Assembly (NCBI GenBank): GCA_014634225.1 | Contig: BLFN01000057.1 | Span: forward strand, 5,285,934-5,298,433 | Source of the DNA: Acropora yongei | Taxonomy: Eukaryota > Cnidaria > Anthozoa > Scleractinia > Acroporidae | Direction of reading: 5' to 3' | Length of the DNA: 12,500 bases | Part shown: piece by piece, positions 7,764-12,500 of the stretch | How the letters are laid out: every line of letters begins with the position of its first letter | How positions within the stretch are numbered: position 1 is the stretch's first letter | Made by a program: the position numbers and the translations under genes | The notes under the pieces: model-generated | Database searches by the model: none | What the model was told of the DNA's origin: nothing | Seen by the model: only the letters and a program-made list of their open reading frames with translations

Positions 7764-7863
7764 ACCCCCCTCTCATTAAGCAAAAATCCATTTTAACGCC
7801 CTCTCACATAATGATATTATTAACGCTAAACCCCCTCCCACCTTGAAAAAAGTTCCCTCCCAT
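7764..7863. repeat. C-rich tract, left copy
   Basis: Repeated runs of CCCCCTC and CCCTCCC are separated by AT-rich spacers on the plus strand. The composition and spacing recur in the same orientation at 8349-8449, so these look like degenerate direct copies rather than inverted ends. Confidence 0.45.
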
Positions 7864-7883
7864 TGATTCCCTCATCAGGCTAG

Positions 7884-8096
7884 TTCCTTTGTTGGATTTT
7901 TTCCTCCGGTACAAACATCGCTTCAAATGACTCTTCGACGTATGTCGAAGAGTCATTTGAAGAGTCATCAGAATCACAGGACTCTGAGCTTGCGTCGTCT
8001 TCGCATGAATTGGGTGATTCCTCACATGTTCTCATTTTCATTTTGCTGAATTATTATGCCATGTGTGCTAATGTTGGCATCCTTCTTTTCCATTGA
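7884..8096 (+). CDS. weak candidate: acidic, serine-rich open frame
   Basis: A frame open from just after TAG at 7881-7883 runs 70 codons to TGA at 8094-8096. Its middle is strongly acidic and serine-rich: ASNDSSTYVEESFEESSESQ, followed by DSELASSSHELGDSS, then a hydrophobic tail (VLIFILLNYY). Acidic serine-rich stretches of this type occur near the N-terminus of piggyBac-like transposases, but no catalytic domain is present and there is no initiating ATG upstream. The acidic repeat is partly produced by the perfect hairpin at 7921-7962. It may be a transposon coding relic or chance. Confidence 0.15.
   Translation, partial: FLCWIFSSGTNIASNDSSTYVEESFEESSESQDSELASSSHELGDSSHVLIFILLNYYAMCANVGILLFH
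7921..7962. repeat. perfect hairpin, 19-bp arms, 4-nt loop
   Basis: CTTCAAATGACTCTTCGAC (7921-7939) and its exact reverse complement (7944-7962) flank GTAT. The right arm is followed by AGAGTCATC, a partial extra copy of the arm motif. It is the longest perfect inverted repeat noticed in the window, and it lies inside the 7647-8848 interval. Confidence 0.9.
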
Positions 8097-8348
8097 ATAG
8101 CATTATAGTGCCACTTTTGCAACTTTTAATTAAGTTTCCTGTTTTATTTAATCCTAGCGCAAATAAAGTCTAACAAAGGCATTCCTTTCCTACTGCATCA
8201 CAGATAGAAAAACAAAACAACAGTTCATAGACTAGAACACCTTACAGTTGATAAATTCGTCAGTTTTATTCCAATGTTAGTATTATTTGAATTCAAATAA
8301 TTCTTCCACTACATTTCCCGTTTGCAAAAAAGGAATGAAAAAGTAGTG

Positions 8349-8449
8349 CCCCTCCCTTTATGTATCAACTTTTACATCCAACTCCCGTCTCTCTTGATGT
8401 CATTTTCACCTATGCCCCCCCTCTAATTTTCAACCCCCCTCCCCTCCAG
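8349..8449. repeat. C-rich tract, right copy
   Basis: CCCCTCCC-type runs separated by AT-rich spacers, ending AACCCCCCTCCCCTCC near 8448. It is in the same orientation as, and of similar make-up to, 7764-7863. Alignment by eye shows only short shared blocks, so descent from a common unit is uncertain. Confidence 0.4.
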
Positions 8450-8704
8450 GCAATTATTTCACAGTCCCTTATGCGCTCGCATGCTCTCCTTTGCGACCTT
8501 AGGCAGCTGAAATATTTTGGCAGCATCTGAGAATTTTTCTGTAATTCGATCGGTGATTCGGGTCAAGAAACAGCCTATGAGAAGTAGCCACAGTACGAGC
8601 CAGCGATCAGTTTGCTCTTACGAAGACCAGATATTCAATCATTTATATATTTACAAAAGAAAACAAACTCGCCATCTTCTTCCCTGGATTCTGCCACGTT
8701 TGCA

Positions 8705-8732
8705 CTTTGCAGAACACAGGTGTTCTGCAAAG
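8705..8732. repeat. perfect hairpin, 13-bp arms, 2-nt centre
   Basis: CTTTGCAGAACAC (8705-8717) and GTGTTCTGCAAAG (8720-8732) are exact reverse complements around AG. It lies within the 7647-8848 interval, about 100 bp inside its right end, where transposon subterminal structures are often found. Confidence 0.85.
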
Positions 8733-9014
8733 CACGTACGTAATCAAGACTTTAAAAGGCATGGTTGGATGTTTTTGGCGGAAAACTTTCAGGGGTTCCG
8801 GCTCGACAAAAAAAGGCTCGAGCTCGGGCTCGCATGCTCGCACATTAGCAACACCCTAACGGGTGCAGCACCCATCAAGTAAAAAAAAAAGTACCTCGGC
8901 TACATTGAAACAACTGTTGTCCTTGCTGTTCCTCTTTTGTGTGTGTTTCTTTTTCTGTATTTTCTCTTGCTGCTCTTTTTTTTTGTTGCAAGGTGAACTA
9001 ACTTGAATTTGAAC

Positions 9015-9140
9015 ATGGAAGAAAAAAGCTACCGTTGTCGGTACACAGAAATATGGTATCACGATATACTGAATGCAATAAATTGGCGCACATGTGAAAA
9101 CTTGAGACCAATTAAACTAGCATATCACACTGTGTATTGA
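9015..9140 (+). CDS. weak candidate small ORF, 41 codons
   Basis: The ATG at 9015-9017 (context GAACATGG) opens 41 codons to TGA at 9138-9140. It follows a very long T/C-rich tract (about 8918-8985) ending TTGTTGCAAG, an acceptor-like site. The peptide begins MEEKSYRCRYTEIWYHDI and ends RPIKLAYHTVY; it is basic and tyrosine-rich. No family is recognised. All three frames close within 14 bases of that AG, so if this is an exon the ATG must be the start. No donor joins it in phase to 9156-9233. Confidence 0.15.
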   Translation: MEEKSYRCRYTEIWYHDILNAINWRTCENLRPIKLAYHTVY

Positions 9141-9155
9141 AACTTTCCCTTTCAG

Positions 9156-9233
9156 CCAAAATTAGATCGTGAAATAATTGATTTGAAATACATGTCTCCA
9201 AAGAGTGCTAAAAATGCTTTCGGGCCACGCTGA
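9156..9233 (+). CDS. weak candidate terminal exon, 25 codons
   Basis: CTTTCCCTTTCAG ends at 9155 and is a textbook acceptor. One frame is open for 25 codons to TGA at 9231-9233: PKLDREIIDLKYMSPKS, then AKNAFGPR. The other two frames stop within a few codons. Short, but it looks protein-like. No phase-0 donor partner was identified. Confidence 0.18.
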   Translation, partial: PKLDREIIDLKYMSPKSAKNAFGPR

Positions 9234-9489
9234 AAGAAGACAGCACAGCTTCAAGATCAGTCCACGAACTGCATCTTTGAGTGGTTACGCAAGATAGTGT
9301 AATGCACTTCGAAAGGGTCTCGACCTCTTTGCCTACAAACTACTGGTTGTGGCCAGTTGTTGCTCTATGACAAATGATTAATCTAGTCAATAGTGGGCAG
9401 CCGCTTTATCTGTGAAACGCAAGCGTCATCTGGTGAGTACACTTCACGTAGTCTCTACCGAGAAATGATGCAAACGAGCAAGCGAGAAG

Positions 9490-9541
9490 CACACGCACGC
9501 GCTAGACTTTGAAGACACACGCTCGCGCGAGACTTAGAAGA
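9490..9541. repeat. 26-bp direct tandem repeat, two copies, CpG-rich
   Basis: CACACGCACGCGCTAGACTT (9490 on) and CACACGCTCGCGCGAGACTT (9516 on) begin adjacent 26-bp units that agree at 23 of 26 positions. The units are CpG-rich against an AT-rich background and lie just upstream of the TATA-like sequence at 9552. Confidence 0.75.
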
Positions 9542-9550
9542 CAGGTCGGA

Positions 9551-9578
9551 CTATAAGGGAGAACCAAAATTTCAGTCT
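9551..9578 (+). promoter_or_regulatory. possible core promoter (TATA-like plus initiator-like)
   Basis: CTATAAGG at 9551-9558 is followed by TTCAGTCT at 9571-9578, which fits an initiator (TCAGTY). Flanking DNA (about 9475-9620) is CpG-rich for this window. The TATA-to-initiator distance is about 22 bases, shorter than the usual 30 or so, and no convincing first exon follows directly. Treat as a hint only. Confidence 0.2.
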
Positions 9579-9678
9579 ACTTTTCGACACTCCCCGTCCT
9601 CGCGTGGCGTGTACTACGTGTCTGTCTGAATTAAACAAGTGATCTTATCGGTTTGTCGCTGTAAGAGGTGAAGAGTAC

Positions 9679-9842
9679 CTTTTAAGCAGGAACCGATAAA
9701 AGATGGAGTTAATGTAGATTTGAATACTACATATTTTGGCCAAACACTCATAATTTCTGAAGAAGGTTGGTTTGGCCAGCCGAAATAATGTACTCAAATG
9801 TGCATTAACCCCACCTTGTATCGGTTCCTGAACACTTAAAAC
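9679..9842. repeat. long imperfect hairpin (about 66- and 72-nt arms, 24-nt loop)
   Basis: The left arm (9680-9745) and right arm (9770-9841) are inverted copies, roughly 80% identical apart from small gaps. GTTTGGCCA pairs perfectly at the loop end and TATCGGTTCCTG pairs perfectly near the base. The loop is 9746-9769. It is most likely a small MITE. A hairpin small-RNA precursor is possible, though the stem is longer than a typical animal microRNA precursor. A minus-strand frame (9645-9920) crosses it and is not supported as a gene. Confidence 0.7.
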
Positions 9843-9964
9843 ATTTTCACTTTCAGCATGGCGTTTCATCAGGTGATTTGAAACGAAATCACAGAATCCC
9901 CCAGCGGTAAAAACGAGCAATTAATCTACCAATGAAGCCTTTCAAAACATTGCTTTTACGATAG

Positions 9965-10093
9965 AAAGTTCCTCTCATAAACCCCTGGCAAACGATAAGG
10001 AGCAAACTGATGTTGCAGTCTTGGGTTCACTATGCAGAAGGCCTTGTGTTACTAACATTTTTGTGTGTTACTCTGAAGAAAAGAAGGTCATGA
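9965..10093 (+). CDS. weak candidate terminal exon with a membrane-like segment
   Basis: TTGCTTTTACGATAG ends at 9964 and is acceptor-like. The frame is then open 42 codons to TGA at 10091-10093: KVPLINPWQTIRSKL, then MLQSWVHYAEGLVLLTFLCV, then TLKKRRS. A hydrophobic run (GLVLLTFLCVTL) followed by KKRR resembles the end of a single-pass membrane protein with a basic cytosolic tail. The internal ATG at 10010 could also start a 27-residue ORF. No family is recognised. AATAAA occurs at about 10382. Confidence 0.2.
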   Translation, partial: KVPLINPWQTIRSKLMLQSWVHYAEGLVLLTFLCVTLKKRRS

Positions 10094-10372
10094 GCGGTAA
10101 TAACAACGCTCATTCTTCATTTTTGTCCAGACATGTTAATGACACCTTCACCATTTTTGACAGCAAAGATACTGCCTTGATTTTTTAGGTTTCAAAGAGT
10201 GCAAAGTCAATCCCATTCGCACAATTACTTATCGTAGGTATCACTTATCACTGGGACTGCTGAAGTTTCTCTGTGAAAGCGGTCTAAACATTAATTGATA
10301 CATAAGAGAACCGAAACTTAGGTCTTCTCGGTAGAAACAAGAGCGTAATTATATATGCATATAATGAATGTC

Positions 10373-10567
10373 TTATTTGACAATAAACGCATTGTGTTTC
10401 ACAGCTTTACTTTGACAAAAGTAACAAGGCATGCCCGTTGGGGATAACGTTTGATTAGTCACGGCCATATAGGTAGATCTTGTCAACCAAATCACCCCAA
10501 GGAAGACAAACAACTCAATTAAGGCAAGCAAGAAAAACAAGAAGAGGTAGAAAAGCAAACAAAGGAA
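10373..10567 (-). CDS. weak candidate exon with a strong transmembrane segment
   Basis: On the minus strand the frame is open from 10567, just after TAATTTAG (a weak acceptor), to TAA at 10375-10373, 64 codons. The first half is a long hydrophobic run (LFYLFLFFLLALIELFVFLG, then VIWL), followed by a polar tail with TYMAVTNQT and MPCYFCQSKAVKHN. Codon third positions are mixed. The hydrophobic half could reflect a purine-rich plus strand rather than a membrane helix. There is no early ATG. Not recognised. Confidence 0.18.
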   Translation of the reverse strand, partial: FLCLLFYLFLFFLLALIELFVFLGVIWLTRSTYMAVTNQTLSPTGMPCYFCQSKAVKHNAFIVK

Positions 10568-11073
10568 CTAAATTACATAAAGCAAGGACTGAGTAAGATT
10601 CTACGGTACATTATATGTCGCCCTACACTACTTATCTACACTTTAATCTCTCAAAGTAAGCGAAATATTTCTTACTTTTGCGTTTGCATGCACAGCAGTG
10701 TAAATTTTTAATCCAGGATTTTTGCAAAGCGTTGGTGCATGAGTATAGTGCCGGATTAACTTTAATAATAGTTTCATAATCTTCCAATGTCAAACGCTCT
10801 CTTTAAATTTATTGACTTCGGCAGTTCAAGACAAGCCTGAGCAAAATCTCGATTAAGACGCACTACCATCTTCATTTTGTTGCACACTTGACGTAGCCTG
10901 CGAAGAACAGACGGTGACTACGTAGTGAAACACTTATATTAGTACCTTCGGAAGCCATAAAGTCTTAACTTAGTTTGCGGCGAAAGCTAATTTGACGGCC
11001 TGAGCAAATTCCATAGAGGCCAGTTCAGACAATGAGCTTCTTTTATCTTCTTTTCTCTCTTTTTCTTTTTTAG

Positions 11074-11184
11074 CAAAATATATATCAGTATTTTCATCAG
11101 TGCTTCCTGTTATGTGTTAGGATTCGGAGTACTACTATAGAATACACAGAGCATTCAGCCAAGTCTCTTAGACTAGTGCTTTAA
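11074..11184 (+). CDS. weak candidate terminal exon, 36 codons
   Basis: A very strong pyrimidine tract (11040-11071) ends TTTTTTAG at 11073. The following frame is open for 36 codons to TAA at 11182-11184, starting QNIYQYFHQCFLLCVRIRS and ending HSAKSLRLVL. The acceptor is one of the best in the window. The coding content is not recognised, and in another phase the exon would add only about 15 residues. Confidence 0.15.
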   Translation, partial: QNIYQYFHQCFLLCVRIRSTTIEYTEHSAKSLRLVL

Positions 11185-11583
11185 TACGACTCAACCAACT
11201 GAGTTTTGTATAATGATATCTAAGTATACAATCACGTAACTGCGGTTTCGGATAAGGAACAGAAGCGCATTTGGACCTGAGTCTATTCTTGTATGCCATC
11301 TCGGAACTGCAGATCTGCAGGAGGCAAAGTGTTGGACGATAATTTTATTCTGACTTGAGCTGACACGAAATTTAAATTGAATTATTAGGCCTCACAGCAG
11401 TTGTTTCACAAAATGTCCACGATATGGGCTTCACCGGGAACTCAGAAGCAACAATATCCCATTATGCATTCTAAGGAATGAACACTACACTTCCCCATGA
11501 GGTTGCCGAAAGCTGTATCTCTGTGTATCAAAACCTAGGTGCTGTGGAGTCTTGCGTTCTAACAGTATGAAACTCCTCAATTT
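11185..11583. other. non-coding stretch
   Basis: No gene is supported. A perfect 14-bp palindrome, CTGCAGATCTGCAG, lies at 11307-11320. TTTTATT near 11342-11348 gives AATAAA on the minus strand, a possible polyadenylation signal for a minus-strand gene ending further right. Confidence 0.35.
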
Positions 11584-11811
11584 ATGCTTATTTACGTACG
11601 GTCTACGTTTGGGTATCTGCTTGCAAAAGTATCCGGATCGAATCGACAAATTCTGCAAACGAGCCTACTGAAATGGATACACCCCCAAGGCTGGCTTAAA
11701 CATATCGACTTCAATTCAAGAGAAAGATCAACTACTTTTCAACAACACCACCACCACAAAAGACCATCCACTCAGCGATTTTTTTTACCTCTTGCTAGAT
11801 CAGTACACTGA
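11584..11811 (+). CDS. weak candidate ORF with a His run; minus strand also open
   Basis: The ATG at 11584 opens 75 codons to TGA: MLIYVRSTFGYLLAKVSG near the start, then SLLKWIHPQGWLKHIDFN, then a short run QQHHHHKRP from a CAA/CAC tract. The opposite strand over about 11600-11730 is also open for 43 codons and reads as protein-like (LVCRICRFDPDTFASRYPN). Only one, or neither, can be coding, and I cannot choose. No family is recognised. Confidence 0.15.
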   Translation: MLIYVRSTFGYLLAKVSGSNRQILQTSLLKWIHPQGWLKHIDFNSRERSTTFQQHHHHKRPSTQRFFLPLARSVH

Positions 11812-11835
11812 CAAACATTTCCTCCTACAACTTAC

Positions 11836-12040
11836 TTCACGAACTCGTCAGGACATACACTAGAATGTTGATATTTTAGCCTGAGCTTCATTAAGGCCCC
11901 GCTGTCTGTACATTGGTGTTCTATTCCCGTTATGAATCCCTTGAAAATGGTGCAGTCCAGAGGAACTTTTCCATACAGGTTTTGGTAGAACCCGAAGCAT
12001 AGCTGGACGAATTGCCATAAACAAATGTAGCCCATAAATG
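11836..12040 (-). CDS. candidate exon flanked by good splice sites, frame uncertain
   Basis: On the minus strand, TCACCTACAG precedes position 12040, and GTGAA followed by GTAAGT ends the segment at 11836. The 205-nt interval is fully open in one frame: CLWQFVQLCFGFYQNLYG, then KVPLDCTIFKGFITGIEHQ, then SSVCPDEFV. The other two frames are also long: one ends at ISTF before TAG, the other reads HLWATFVYGNSSSYASGS and ends APFSRDS. The last is phase-compatible with the exon ending at 12271 and would make this its terminal exon. A separate ATG frame (12093-11860, 77 codons) overlaps. Which reading, if any, is used cannot be decided here. Confidence 0.25.
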
Positions 12041-12270
12041 CTGTAGGTGACATTACAATACTTACCTGAAACGTTCAAGTCACTTGACGACATCTAATCA
12101 TCCTGTAAAAGCTACAAACTCAGCAAATTGCCGCAATGAAAGTTTGGGGCAAGGCGCACGGGAGCGGACATTGATCACGGAGACCTTCGAGAACGATTGA
12201 CCTACAACAAAAGACGTTTTGATATTAAACGGCCTTGCTCGAGGCCAACTAATTTCGAAAGTGCCTATAC

Positions 12271-12500
12271 CTTGATGACGCATCGCTCGTAGTCCATACT
12301 ATAACTCGTTTCTACGCCTATGCTTCTTCCAATCCACGAGATGAAAAGAAAGTCCCCACAAACCACTCCAGCAAAGTCACACCCAGTGGACGCCATCCGT
12401 TTATTAGAGATTTCACACTCAATGGTCATACAGCCTTGTAGTGTATCCTTAGAATTGTCCTTTTGTTTAGAATTCCCCTCACTCCTTTTTCCGAAGATTG
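12271..12500 (-). CDS. partial coding exon entering from the right edge, cysteine-containing
   Basis: On the minus strand one frame is open for 76 codons from the window edge to GTCATCAAG at 12271, followed by GTATAG, a moderate donor. Without splicing, a TAG comes after one more codon. The start is polar and charged (GKRSEGNSKQKDNSKDT), then come five cysteines at residues 23, 28, 40, 47 and 73 of the visible part, in segments such as QGCMTIECEISNKRMAS and GCDFAGVVCGDFLFISWIG, ending YSMDYERCVIK. The cysteine pattern suggests a secreted or extracellular domain (inference). No family is recognised. Two phase-0 continuations exist: an acceptor at 12202 (69-nt intron, adding VNRSRRSP then stop) and one at 12041 (230-nt intron). 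A second frame of about 35 codons is open over part of the same interval. The 5' part lies outside the window. Confidence 0.38.

Larger units (their letters stand above)
7647..8848. mobile_element. interval bounded by 22-bp inverted repeats; probable non-autonomous DNA transposon
   Basis: The left boundary CTAATGTGCGAGCCTGCGAG (7647 on) is the inverse of the right boundary, which ends GCATGCTCGCACATTAG at 8848; 21 of 22 positions match. Just outside each end is a small stem: CTCC/GGAG on the left (about 7628-7641) and CACCC-TAAC-GGGTG on the right (8852-8865). GCGAGC-type motifs recur inside at 7680 and 8475. No transposase is visible. The span could be one element of about 1.2 kb or two copies whose outer ends happen to face each other. 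No target-site duplication was found. Confidence 0.5.

Noticed and set aside
8643..8675. Minus-strand AAGATGGCGAG as a start site or YY1-like site
   Set aside because: The frame gives only ten residues (MASLFSFVNI), and a single short motif match inside a repeat is not enough.
8517..8882. 121-codon plus-strand frame
   Set aside because: Runs through a perfect hairpin and the right inverted terminus of the 7647-8848 interval. It starts at a non-ATG codon, and the overlapping minus-strand frame is also open, as expected for low-stop repeat DNA.
9645..9920. 91-codon minus-strand frame
   Set aside because: Spans both arms of the imperfect hairpin 9679-9842, so the open frame is better explained by the inverted repeat.
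12041..12065. Intron between the donor TTTCAG/GTAAGT (12065) and the acceptor CCTACAG (12041), minus strand
   Set aside because: It would be only 25 nt, too short for splicing; the two sites cannot be used together.
12066..12201. Internal coding exon between the acceptor at 12202 and the donor at 12065, minus strand
   Set aside because: All three frames contain a stop before the donor, so it can only be a terminal or non-coding exon.
1..12500. Bacterial operons, CRISPR arrays, rRNA, viral genes or toxin genes
   Set aside because: No regularly spaced repeats, no ribosome-binding sites with long frames, no rRNA-like sequence and no recognisable viral or toxin domain were seen on either strand.

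Overview
This looks like 12.5 kb of animal nuclear DNA. It is AT-rich and sparse in genes. It has no long open frame (the longest ATG-initiated one is 128 codons), no operon structure, many pyrimidine tracts ending in AG (3' splice-site shape), several GTAAGT/GTGAGT donors, and several decayed repeats and foldback elements. The repeat vocabulary resembles scleractinian coral DNA as I remember it: GTGCGAGC-type termini, TTTCACCATGTAACA motifs, and a short ATGGCGGAC frame like cnidarian Crypton-type proteins. The coral assignment is inference from memory; 'invertebrate metazoan' is firmer. No bacterial, organellar, rRNA, tRNA or CRISPR feature was seen.

Layout: (1) 1-1812 may hold the last two exons of a plus-strand gene (658-766 and 1503-1634), joined in phase across a 736-bp intron and followed by two AATAAA signals; 1-657 would be the preceding intron. 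(2) 2640-3096 is poor in stop codons on both strands, with a candidate exon on each. (3) 3113-3900 is a degenerate foldback element with ~70-80 bp inverted ends, carrying an inner block of palindromes and a thrice-repeated motif. (4) 4158-4280 is a small frame resembling the N-terminus of a Crypton/DUF3504-type protein, probably a relic. (5) 4281-7200 is mostly non-coding, with weak exon candidates at 4894, 5212-5520 (two-exon mini-gene) and 5721-6017 (minus). (6) 6723-8848 is repeat-rich: TAACCGT motifs, a 105-bp tandem duplication, C-rich tracts, and a ~1.2-kb interval bounded by 22-bp inverted repeats that contains a perfect 19-bp-arm hairpin. (7) 8918-10567 holds short exon-like frames, a CpG-rich promoter-like stretch and a 164-nt imperfect hairpin. 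(8) 11074-12500 has exon-like frames; the best is a 76-codon cysteine-containing minus-strand frame entering from the right edge and ending at a possible donor.

No gene could be named with confidence. Every coding call rests on open frame, splice-site context and how protein-like the translation looks, without homology, so confidences are low. I do not see a coherent multi-gene system here. The most interesting content is the pair of phase-compatible exons, the partial gene at the right edge, the hairpins (one overlapping a predicted splice acceptor), and the non-autonomous elements.
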